64,000 nucleotides of DNA from Rheum nobile (lineage: Eukaryota; Streptophyta; Magnoliopsida; Caryophyllales; Polygonaceae): NCBI GenBank assembly GCA_027886185.1, contig WOAB01000055.1:1-64000 (forward strand). Direction: 5' to 3'. Below are positions 8,724-18,064 of this stretch, one piece after another. The notes beneath the pieces are model-generated. The model ran no database searches. It was given only the letters and a program-made list of their open reading frames with translations, and had not been told where the DNA came from. The position numbers and the translations under genes are program-made. Each line of letters opens with the position of its first letter. The stretch's first letter is position 1.

Positions 8724-10074
8724 TGATAAGTGCTGCTTTGTAGGGCTTAAGTAAGAGTCATTAGAGGTTTTATTGGTGCCATTCGGGTAGATTTAGACAC
8801 ATTCATGTGCATGGCGTTTGGAGGCGAAGTTGGTGTATTTGGAGGTGTTTGAGCTATTTTGAAGATCATAGGAGATACTGAGGAGAAGTCACCAGTAGTA
8901 GACGCCAAGGATTTATGAAGTATTGGCGAGGAGGTACTGAAGACACGCTTTCGGGAGCTGAAGAGACAAAGGAGGAAGAAACGAGTGCACGGCGACTGCC
9001 GCGCAACTTACGGCGACCGCCGCCAATTCCTGTCCAGAGAAGCTAGCTACGACTTGGTTACGGTGCCCGCCGTGGAAATGCGGCGCCCGCCGCAATTACG
9101 GCGCCCGCCGTGGAGGTTACAGCGACCGCCGTGCGTGTCTGAAGTCTGCCGAGCCGATTTTCCTTATATGTTATTTCACATTATTTTATTACGTTTTTAT
9201 TATTTCGTTTTAGGTTAACTTAGCTTTATTTCCTTTAGTATTTAAGGGTTGAGAAAAGGCTTGTTTTGCCTATCATCTTGAATTCTCTCTCGAACCCTAT
9301 TTCCATTCTACGTATTTGCTATGAAGAACTAAGCCTCCCTGGCTTAGTCAGACGCTGAAGCTTTTGTTTTGATTCAGTTGTGAGATTCTTGTTCTTAATC
9401 TATTGCATGGTTTTTATCTTTCTCTTGCTTAAGTTGCTTATGATTGATATTGATAATCTCTATTTGGACGCAACTAGGGTTTGTCGTTATTGATCTATTG
9501 CTAGATCTAGATTGTTACTGGTTGAGCATATCTATTTCAGAGTAGCAACTGCATCGTACTAGTATCTGGTTGTGCTAGTCTTATGCAGAAGAGAACTCAT
9601 TTACATTCTAGGATAAAAGCTGGTTGTTTTATGCTAGAATTGTATCCAACTATATTCCTATTCTTAACGTTGTTGTTAAACTGAATCTTGATAGTTTTAG
9701 GGTTTTAATTAATTAGTGCTAATAGTATCTGGTTGTGCTATTAGTTATATCTGAAAAGGAATTGGAATTTCCATTGCATGAGATTTTGAATGAGTATCTA
9801 GGATCAACTTGTCATACGAATAGTGGATGTTGTTTGACTAAGTGCTTTTCCCATCACTGATTTCACAACTTTGAGTCTGTTTACCTTTTGCATGCTTAGA
9901 ATTACTAAAATAAACAAAACCCCCATTTGGTTACTTTGGATTGACATACAAATTGCATATTAAGATAGAATTCGTCTCCCTGTGGATTCGACTTGTACTT
10001 ATCTAGGACTACGGTTTAAGGTTTGTTTGGATATTTTGCATAGTAGGAATTAAAACGACAAATTCCTGTTATCA
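8724..10074 (+). repeat. 3' LTR of the Athila-like element
   Basis: It is near-identical to 3173-4525, with scattered single-base differences and small indels (1351 against 1353 bases). The GC-palindrome cluster recurs at 8989-9135. The GCGAG duplication follows at 10075. Confidence 0.9.
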
Positions 10075-10079
10075 GCGAG

Positions 10080-10214
10080 CGTCAGCCCGAATATGAATGC
10101 TTCGTATTCCTCTTCATTATTGGTCTCATCCCACTCACATCGTACAACTTGGGCTATGTGGTCCCCTTGTGGCGATTTTAGTACGACACCTAGCCCGACT
10201 CCTCTTACGTTCGA
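10080..10214 (-). pseudogene. Tat aRH RNase H, middle segment
   Basis: Leftward translation gives SNVRGVGLGVVLKSPQGDHI and then RCEWDETNNEEEYEAFIFGL, the central aRH motif. It was separated from the N-terminal segment (11781-12006) by the solo LTR and from the C-terminal segment (3053-3167) by the Athila-like insertion. Frames match across both junctions. Confidence 0.85.
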
Positions 10215-10219
10215 CACTC

Positions 10220-11775
10220 TAATAACACATATTTTATACATATTGTAGGAGTCTACACTCTTGTTTTTATTATTTTAGGTCCCATTTGAGATTATTTTAA
10301 AGACACTAATTAAGTGGAGAATGAACAGAATAAATAATGGGCCAAGATACAAAATACTAGTGCACTAAGGCCCAACAGCCCGGTGACCTCGGCCGAATGT
10401 GGAATTACCGAAGCTATGTGCAAATTGCACTACAAAGGAATAAGAATTTCGACCTCTTAGTTTTGGCGAGGGTTTTGGGCCCATTGGCCCTTTAAGAATT
10501 TTTAATTAATAAAATGGATCCCTATTAGTTTTTAAGGATTTAAGAGGTAGAATTTAGAGGATAGGGAGTAGGGTTTAGGGAGAGGGATAAGGATCTATTT
10601 TTACTAAGAGTCCATTAATTTTAAAAAAGGTTTGTCAAAAAATTATTTACTTAACTCATCGTAGTCTTGGCCTTCAAAGAAGCAAATAGGGAGAAGGGGG
10701 TGGCGGCACATTAGTAATTAGTATAGATTAGGATATTAGTTTAGGTTAGTTTAATTAATATGGTTACGTAGCTTTAGGTTTAGGTTTAAAAAAATTTAGT
10801 TGAGTTTTGCTTTAAGTTTCTGAAGACTGCCGTACGGGAATTTCAAGAAGGGATTTTTAAGCTTTTGCATTATTGGAATTTTGTATTATTGTTTAAGCCT
10901 TTGTCAACTTCAATTATTTTTACATTGAGACTAAGTTTTTTTATCTACCGTTTTTATTGAATAATTCATATATGTTGTTGGCTAGTTTAAATCAATTGAA
11001 TATGTCTTCAATTATGCTTGGCTAAATTCCTAGTTCTAAGGTTGGGGTAATCCTGACGATGCGTATGTAATTAGAATTATTTCTTTGCCTGAATTGAAAT
11101 AGTATTTGATTCATTCCTAGATGCTTTATGCCCATATTAGTCTATGTGAATTGGATTCTATTAGGGTTTGAGACTGAAAGATGATAACTTTAATAGGTAG
11201 TTAGGTAGGGTTTGAGACTGAGATGTGATAACTTCTACTGGAATCCTAGGAATTGAACCTGAGTGTTATTTGTGCGACAACAACTTAATTACTCTTGAGG
11301 ATTAATAACTATCATAGATGTTCTAGGTTTGAGTTGGATTAGCGGAGCGCGACATCGAATGTTATTTCAGTTTATTCCTAGACTCTAAGTGCGTTAAAGG
11401 GTTTGGATGAGATTAGCTCTACACGATAGCGATTGTTAGTTTAGTCCAGGCACATTTACTATCGTCTGAAATGAGTTCGTAGATTACCTTAGATAGCCTA
11501 CCTTCAAATAATTTGGACTAGATTTAGGTGAAGCGTAATTTTATTTACTGAAGCATCGTTGCGGTAATCCTTAACCTTAGACACATTTATCCCATTGATT
11601 TCTATATGTTTTCTATTATTATTAGTTAGCTTAGTTTTAGTTCTCACAAATTTCATATCTTTACGGCCTAGTTCACTGATAGTGATTCAATTAATATTAC
11701 ATTGGTCTCTGTGGGATCGACACTTGACTACTACAACTGATCCCGTACACTTGCGGGTAGGTTTTAGTCACATCA
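10220..11775 (+). repeat. Solo LTR of an Athila/Tat-like Ty3/gypsy element
   Basis: This 1556-base insertion splits the aRH coding sequence at one codon. It begins TAATAACACA (a decayed TG start) and ends CACATCA. The near-terminal GTCTCTGTGGGATCGACAC and TACACTTGCGGGTAGG are typical of such LTR ends and resemble CTCCCTGTGGATTC in the LTR at 3173. The right flank TGCTC (11776-11780) restores the coding frame; the left flank CACTC (10215-10219) is the same 5-mer with two transitions. No internal element sequence is present, so this is a product of LTR-LTR recombination. It is older than the Athila-like insertion. Confidence 0.75.
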
Positions 11776-11780
11776 TGCTC

Positions 11781-12006
11781 CGTCTGTATGGAGTTGCCAT
11801 GTGCCCATGTCCTCTTCAGTTTTCAGTTGTTCGGCTTCCTTCACGGCTTCCTGTTCCAGCGTAGGACTGAAATCGGCCACAAAGTCAGCCAAAACTTGAG
11901 ATTTGATCGATGTTCTTGGCTCGTATTCGATGTCGAATCCACTCAGGTGTATTGCCCATTTTGCCATTCGTCTTGTAAATTCTGGTTTCCTCATGATAGC
12001 CTTCAT
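11781..12006 (-). pseudogene. Tat aRH RNase H, N-terminal segment and connection to RH
   Basis: Leftward translation ends in WQLHTDGA, the start of the catalytic aRH motif that continues with SN at 10214. Upstream it carries EFTRRMAKWAIHLSGFDIEY, the typical bridge between the RT-linked RNase H and aRH. It is broken only by the solo LTR. Confidence 0.85.
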
Positions 12007-12020
12007 GGGATGGTTAGTTC

Positions 12021-13189
12021 TTACATAATAGTATGTGCCTCGAAGTAAGGTCTGAGTTTGTTTGAGGCCATTACCAAATCTATGAATAATTTTTCAAGCG
12101 ACGTGTACCTTGTTTCGACAGGGAGTAATGAACGACTTACATAGTAGACCAGGGATTGTTTTCCATCCTCTTCCATCGTTAGGACTATGCTGACTGTTGA
12201 CTTTGATACAGCTAGGTATAATGGTAGTGGCTCGTCGTCTTTTGGTTTGGCTAGTAGGAGTGGGCTTGCCATATATGCCTTTAGATCCTGGAAGGCATGT
12301 TCGTGTGCCGTTGTCCAATCGAACGACTTGTTTTTCTTCAAGGCTTCATAGAAGAGTTTGCATTTCTCCGAGGATTTGGATATGAATATGTTCAATTCTG
12401 CTATCCGTCTTGTCAATTTTTTGACGTCTTTGATGCATCGGGGGGATCTTAAGTTGACGATAGCTTTGATCTGGTCTGGACTGGCTTCTATCCCCCTTTG
12501 CGTCACCATGTACCCTAGGAACTTGCTTGAGGACACTCCAAAAGAGCATTTAATTGGATTTAATTTCATATTATATCTCTTTAGTACCTCGAATCCTTCT
12601 TTTAAGTGTTCAATGTGGTCTTTCGCTGCTTTGGACTTGACTAGCATGTCGTCGATGTAGACCCTACATGGTGTCTCCGATTTGATCCTTGAACATCTTA
12701 TTTACGAATCTTTGATATGTGGCCCCTGCATTTTTTAGTCCGAAGGGCATAACTTTATAACCGTACGTACCTTTGGCTGGTTATGAAAGCCGTTTTTTCT
12801 TGGTCGTCTGGATCCATTAAGATATGGTTGTACCCACTGAATGCATCCATGAACGTGGGCATTTCATGCCCTGCGGTCGCGTCGACTATTGCGTCTGTGT
12901 GTGGTAATGAGAAAGAGTCTTTAGGATAGGACTTATTCAGATATGTGAAGTCGATGCAGACTCTCCATTTTCCGTTTTTCTTTTGGACTACAACGACATT
13001 TGCTAACCAATCTGGGTACTTGACATCCCTGATTTTACCTGTCTCGAGTAGATTTTTGACCTCGTCGTCCACGATTTTGTTTTGTTTTGGTACAAATTTC
13101 CTTCTTTTTTCTTTGACAGATGGATAGGTTGGATCTACATTCACTTTTGTGAGTAATAATATCGGGGGAAATCCCCACCATGTCCTCAT
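12021..13189 (-). pseudogene. Tat reverse transcriptase and RNase H
   Basis: The N-terminal RT half (13189-12755) shows PDWLANVVVVQKKNGKWRVC and IDFTYLNKSYPKDSFSLP. The catalytic YIDDMLVKS lies near 12640-12665, in a short stretch disrupted by stops and a frame change. The C-terminal half (12647-12021) shows LNPIKCSFGVSSSKFLGYMV and then an RNase H domain with PLYLAVSKSTVSIVL. The enzyme would copy element RNA in the cytoplasmic particle. It is disrupted between 12755 and 12660 and inactive. Confidence 0.85.
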
Positions 13190-13525
13190 GCGACCAGGCG
13201 AAGCAATCAGAGTTAGACCGTAAAAATGCTATTAGATCAGTTGTGGTCGAATCGTTTAAATCTGATCTGACCCTTATTGTTTGTTTTGCTTTGAAGGGTC
13301 CAACGCGATCTCATCTAGTTGTTCCATTTCTGGCTCGATGTATCGTTTGGTCCCTTCGCCGCGCTGTGGTTGCTATGGTGAAGGTCGGTCGACTGCCCCC
13401 TTCATCGAAGTGACATAGCATTCCTTGCTAACCCGTTGGTCGCCTTTTATTTCATGTACCCTCCACTTAGTCGGAAACTTTATAGTTTGATGATAAGTGG
13501 ATGGTATAGCTTTCATGGCGTGGAT

Positions 13526-13800
13526 CTAGGGTCTGCCGAGGATCGCATTGTATGGGGATGGACATTCGAGTACTAAGAACTTTACTTGTTGGTTGACTCC
13601 ACCAGCATACGTTGTCAGCACTATTTCCCCTAGGGTATGTTTGACTTCTCCACTAAATCCGACTAGCGGAGTGGACTTTCGGGTTAAATCGTCCTCGCTT
13701 AAACCCATACCTTTCAGGGCGTCGAGTGTCAACAAGTTGGTGGAGCTACATGTGTCGACTAATACTCGGCGGATGAGACAATTACTGATTGATAAAGAGA
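13526..13800 (-). pseudogene. Tat aspartic protease remnant
   Basis: Leftward translation gives VLVDTCSSTNLLTLDALKGM, where D-T-C-S-S occupies the active-site position (usually D-T/S-G or D-G-G-S-S), and later ECPSPYNAILGRP, the conserved C-terminal protease motif. Stops separate it from gag and RT. Between 13190 and 13525 I see only degraded protease-RT linker. Confidence 0.7.
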
Positions 13801-13879
13801 TTACCAGACCGTCATGATGATCACCTAGCTCTTCGGCTTCAGAATCGTCGAAGGTGATGGCAGGTGTATCGGCGGCTTA

Positions 13880-15690
13880 CGGTCGTCTTGCCTCCAATCG
13901 GGTCGGCTTGTCGCCTTTACTTTCTCTGGCGTGTCTTTTAGCGGCTGAGTACGTGTTTCCACATACGTATGATCCTCCTGAAATGGTGTTAACAACTTTA
14001 GTGTGAACTGGAGAGGATGGTTTATCAGACGTTACCTGGTCACTTCGATCAAGATTCAAGGCTCGCTTTCGCTTTGTCGGATATGATATCACGTAGTAGC
14101 CCTTGTGCGAGGAGTCTTGCGACTTCCTTGTGGAGGGCTATACACTCATTTGTGGAATGTCCATGATCTCCATGGAACTCGCACCATCGGCTCATGTCCA
14201 TCTTGGCGTATGGCTTGTCACTCTTCTGAGGCCACCTTACTTCTTTCCCATACTTGTCGAAACTTTTGACGAGTTCCGACACGGAGACGTTGAAATTGTA
14301 AGAGTGGACCTTCGGAGGGAGAGTTGGGTTGTTCTTCTAGTCTTGGTTCATGTCATAAGAGTTACTTACCTGATTGGGGTCGCTCCGCCCCTTGGGATAG
14401 GGTTGGTGTCGTCGATCGAGTCGATGATCCGAGGATGACCTTCGGTCGATTCGATCGGGGATCTTGCTTGCTTATGAGGATTCTTCATCTTCCTCTAACC
14501 TAACTTGGGCCATGGTCTTTGCATGCACGCCCTCGAAGCTTTGGCATGGGTATTTGGTCAATTCGCGATAGAGTTCGTTGCCCCTGATTAACCCCCGGCG
14601 GAAGGCTTCGATGAATGTTGGGACGTCGTAATGCGGGATCGTGACCTTCTCCTTGTTGTATTTGTTAAGATAATCTCTTAGAGGTTCATCGTATCTTTGC
14701 ACGATCCTGTATTAGATCGCTTGATTGCTTTTCCAGTCTTCGGCTGCTAGCGAACTGGATTTTGAATGAATTGACTAGATATGCAAATGAAGCGATGGAG
14801 GCCTGCGGCAAATGCATGAGTTATGTTAGCGCATGTCCCGTGAGGGTCGTGTTGAATCTCTTGCACATGACTACCTCGCGGTTCCCTCTTGGGATCGAAA
14901 TAGTCATTAATGTTTGCCTATAAATTGAAATGTGATCGTCGGGGTCTCCGGTCCCATCGTAGTTGGGCATGTTGGGGACATGGAATTTTTTAGGGATCTC
15001 GACGCGTGTAATCGCCTCTACGAAAGGCGAGTCTTCGTATATGTCGATTGTTTCCTTCTCGATCGGCTGCGAGACTCCTGGAATCCGAGCGATGCGATCA
15101 TCCAAGGCCTTCATATGGTCGATGATAGCTTGTTGTATGAGGGCTTGAGGATACGTTGGTGCAGTGACATGTTGATGGACTACTCGAGCTTCTAGAGGCT
15201 CGGTCACGGGAATTGGCACGTTAGCCGTAAGAAGAGTGACTGGAGGAGTTTGAAACATACCAGTAGGTTGGGTAACGTTCTGAGTGGTTGCTGCCATGGG
15301 CGTCGAGGCTGCTCCATCCATGTTGAGTCGTGTTGAGAGTCCTTCTGTGTTGACCACGCGTCTTGATCCTCTTGGGGCCGACGCGGCCGAATTTACCTGT
15401 GATTTCAAAAGTTCATTCTCACGAGTTAGTCGCGCAATTTCAGCTTCAGACTGAGCACTTAGAGTTTCAGTTTTTTAGCGATGTTGGGCTAGCTCTTCTT
15501 GAAGGATGCTCATGTTCTTCGCCAGTTCTTGGATTTGAACATCCAAAATCGGTTGATTGGCGTGATCTCCGACCTGGTTTGCGACTTGGGCGTTGGCTTA
15601 AACTTGGCCTTCAGCGAGGACCATGGGGTCTGTGGAATTGGCCATGATTGGATGAGTGTCGGATCGTTGATTGGCTAATTGCCCCACGGT
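13880..15690 (-). pseudogene. Tat gag, multiply broken
   Basis: Three open pieces follow one another leftward. The first (15408-14821) contains PKKFHVPNMPNYDGTGDPDD (capsid core). The second (14702-14472) contains EPLRDYLNKYNKEKV and FIEAFRRGLIRGNELY. The third (14282-14049) contains the zinc-knuckle-like RWCEFHGDHGHSTNECIALH. The N-terminal leader region (15690-15408) matches the gag of the short element at 57857-58285 (NQPILDVQIQELAKNMSILQ) but has two in-frame stops. Confidence 0.85.
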
Positions 15691-15701
15691 GGGCGCCAAA
15701 T
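15684..15701 (-). other. Primer-binding site of the Tat element
   Basis: The complement reads ATTTGGCGCCCACCGTGG, directly next to the LTR start at 15702. The same site with one change (TGGTGCCCACC) sits beside the right LTR of the short element at 58270-58287. Confidence 0.75.
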
Positions 15702-15777
15702 TGTTTTGGGGCGAAAAGATCGAACCGACCCGAATCGCCTTACACTAGTACAGATATTCGTATAGATAGCGAAAAAA

Positions 15778-16560
15778 TAATAGCGGTTTTAAAAAACGCT
15801 ATAAGAAGAGAACACGCATAGCGGTTGTTTAAAAAACCGCTATAAAAGTATTAAAAGTTTTTTTTTAGTTTTAATTTTATTTTTATAGCGGTTTTTTAAA
15901 AAACCGCTATAAAAATAAGAAAACACGGATAGCGCTTTTTAGTAAAAACCGCTATAAAAATATTAAATATTTTTTTTTAAATTTTTTTTATTTTTTATAG
16001 CGGTTTTTTAAAAAAACCGCTATAAAAATAAGAAAACACGGATAGCGCTTTTTTGTAAAAAAGGCTATAAAAATATTAAATGTTTTTTTTAAGTTTGATT
16101 TTATTTTTATAGCGGTTTTTAAAAAAAAACCGCTATAAAAATATTAAATGGTTTTTAAATTTTGATAATATTTTTATAGCGGTTTTTAAAAAAAACGCTA
16201 TAAAAATATTAAATGTTTTTCTAAAATTTATTTTTATTTTTATAGCGGTTTTTAAAAAAAAAACCGCTATAAAAATATTAAATGTTTTTTACATTTTGAT
16301 TTAATTTTTATAGCGGTTTTTAAAAGAACCGCTATAAAAATTAAAAAAAGTTTTTTTAAATTTTATTTTTATAGCGGTTTTTTTTAAAAACCACTATAAA
16401 AATAAGAAAACACGGATAGCGCTTTTTTGTAAAAAACGCTATAAAAATATTAAATGTTTTTTTTTAATTTAAAATTTATTTTTATAGCGGTTTTTTAAAA
16501 CAACCGCTATAAAAATAAAAACACGGATAACGCTTTTTTTGTAAAAACCGCTATAAAAAT
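15778..16560. repeat. Left subterminal hairpin array of the CACTA element
   Basis: About 14 units of TATAGCGGTTTTT followed by its inverse AAAAACCGCTATA repeat roughly every 55-65 bases, separated by AT-rich spacers ending ATTAAATG or AAGAAAACACGGATAG. Each unit can form a hairpin with a stem of about 11-13 bp. Some units use the variant AGCGC in place of AGCGG. Confidence 0.85.
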
Positions 16561-17205
16561 GTGCACTTACGAAAAAAAATTCATACCAGTGCCCTAGCTA
16601 TAAATGTGCACTTACACTTGGAAAAAAATCATTTCAGCCGGCCCTAGTTCTCGAGCCAACTCGCTCCTCTCCAGCTCCGGCCTTCTCCAGCTCCGGCGAG
16701 CGGCCTTCTCCAGCTCCGGCCTTCTCCAGCTCCTCTCCAGCGCCCTAGCTATAAATGGGGTTCTAGGGCCGGCGAGCGGCACCCTCCCAAAGAGTATCCG
16801 AGGACTGGAGTTGGATTCTCGTTGCTGCGATGAGACTTGCTTGGAGAGGGGGGAGACGAAGAGCGACCGCCACCGTACCGACTCCAGATCAGCGACCAAG
16901 CCCAAGAGAGAGGGTTCACCCATGGTTGCAACAGGGCTATGCTCGAGTTAATGGATGAAGCAATGGAAATTCCAGTTTGAGCTTCAGAGGTACACAACCG
17001 GAGAAGAAGAAGAATTTCAGATCTACATTACTTTGTAGGATTATGACTAAACTTCATAGTAAATGGATAAGATTGAAGGAGATCTGGATCAGTGATGAAG
17101 ATTGAGCTGTCAAATTGAAAATGCAAAATTAGGCGCGGAAAATGAAATTTAAATTATACAATCAAAATTAGGAAGGCGGAAAATGAAATTTAAATTATAC
17201 AAAAA
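16561..17205. other. CACTA core, GC-richer, possibly captured sequence
   Basis: This part lacks the hairpin units. It has a short imperfect tandem repeat of CTCCAGCTCCGGCCTT at 16668-16740 and a duplicated CCCTAGCTATAAAT (16594-16607 and 16742-16755). Base composition differs sharply from the flanking arrays. Short ORFs occur on both strands but none resembles a known family, so I do not call a gene. Confidence 0.5.
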
Positions 17206-17510
17206 CAAATTTATAGCGCTTTTTAGAAAAAAACGCTATAAATTTGTTAGCACAAATATAACGCTTTTTAATAAAAAGTGCTATGAGTGTTTTCACACGC
17301 ATAGCGCTTTTTATAAAAAAGCGCTATGTAAATATTGTATTTAAATAAAAAAAAATAGAATAAACATAGCGTTTTTTTATAAAAAACGCTATGCGTGTGC
17401 ATTTTTATAGCGCTTTCACAAAAAGCGCTATAAACATATAATAGCGCGGTTCTATAGACAGCGCTCGTAAAACCGCTATCCTCTTCATAAAAAAACCGCT
17501 ATGCCAATGC
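17206..17510. repeat. Right subterminal hairpin array of the CACTA element
   Basis: About six units mostly use the variant TATAGCGCTTTTT followed by AAAAAGCGCTATA. They differ from the left array by preferring AGCGC over AGCGG, while units next to the terminus return to AACCGCTAT. Confidence 0.8.
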
Positions 17511-18064
17511 ATTTCTGTACTAGTGTTAAGAAGGGGGACAACTAGACAACAATGAGATTAAGTTTATCTAAATAATCCAAATCAACTTAATAATGAAATA
17601 AACGAGATCAATCGAGTATAAAATGAGCTTATCTCCCAAGGACGATAGAACAATCGAATATAGAGATTTAGTCGACAGTCGCTTCAATACTAGAATGAAG
17701 AACTGAGCTAGAGAGTGATTCGTAATAGCAAGTAACAAAGTAGTGAATTGTAGCTTGTATTCAGTAGGAAGAATCGTGTGTTACAAGAGCCTCTCGAATC
17801 TAATATTTATACTTAACCTCAAAATCAAACTAAACTAGCCGTTTCTCCCAGATCTCCGGGAGTCGTCGAACTGTCCACCTGTTTGTCGAGATATTCGCTA
17901 ACGCCTCAAACGTCTTGTTCTGCCTCGTACTCTTCTCGTGAAGACGATTTGACCCCATTAACATTTGCATGGGCCAATCTGATAATCTAAATAGATCACG
18001 GCCCAACAGCAATAATGCTACAAAATAATACGAAGTAATAAAAATTATCCATAATTTGTCAACG

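Larger units (their letters stand above)
3173..10074 (+). mobile_element. Athila-like Ty3/gypsy element with gag and protease only (non-autonomous)
   Basis: Two LTRs of 1353 and 1351 bases bound the element, beginning TGATAAG and ending TTATCA. They are flanked by the exact 5-bp duplication GCGAG at 3168-3172 and 10075-10079. Inside are a primer-binding site, gag, an aspartic protease and a polypurine tract, in the plus orientation. There is no trace of RT, RNase H or integrase: coding stops at 7333, and about 1.4 kb without coding capacity leads to the 3' LTR. The copy must have moved with enzymes supplied by another element. The two LTRs differ at only a few percent of positions by eye, so insertion is fairly recent compared with the host Tat element. 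Confidence 0.9.
15743..17525. mobile_element. Non-autonomous CACTA (En/Spm-type) DNA transposon
   Basis: It has terminal inverted repeats CACTAGTACAGA and TCTGTACTAGTG with the expected 3-bp target duplication TTA (15740-15742 and 17526-17528). No transposase similarity is visible. Both subterminal regions are packed with short hairpin units, as expected for transposase-binding regions. A GC-richer core lies at about 16560-17200. It sits inside the Tat LTR, so it is younger than that element. Confidence 0.9.
3053..18008 (-). mobile_element. Tat-type Ty3/gypsy retrotransposon, truncated, with three nested insertions
   Basis: Reading leftward, the element has a 5' LTR (15702-18008), a primer-binding site, gag, protease, RT, RNase H and a second plant-type (aRH) RNase H, then breaks off at about 3053. 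No integrase and no left LTR are present. The extra RNase H after RT-RH places it in the Tat/Retand group. Three later insertions interrupt it: 3173-10074, 10220-11775 and 15743-17525, each with a target duplication. Several in-frame stops make it inactive. Its LTR termini (TGTTTTGGGGCGAAAAG and GGCCCAACA) and leader are shared with the short element at 56358-58934. Confidence 0.85.
15702..18008 (-). repeat. 5' LTR of the Tat element, split by a CACTA insertion
   Basis: Its plus-strand ends are TGTTTTGGGGCGAAAAG and CGGCCCAACA. With the 1783-base CACTA element and one TTA removed it is about 520 bases and aligns with the 647-base LTRs at 56358 and 58288 (shared TCTAAATAATCCAAATCAAC and AACTTATCTCCC-like stretches). 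The other LTR of this element is missing from the window. Confidence 0.75.

Noticed and set aside
12700..12755. Possible programmed frameshift in the Tat RT
   Set aside because: The break lies within conserved RT text and is accompanied by several stops, so it is ordinary decay.
15778..16560. Regularly spaced hairpins resembling a CRISPR array
   Set aside because: The units are AT-rich inverted repeats inside proven CACTA termini with a TTA duplication, the spacers are related to each other, and the organism is a plant.
16604..16951. Overlapping ORFs on both strands in the CACTA core
   Set aside because: Both derive from the Leu/Ser-rich reading of a CTCCAGCTCCGG repeat; no family resemblance.
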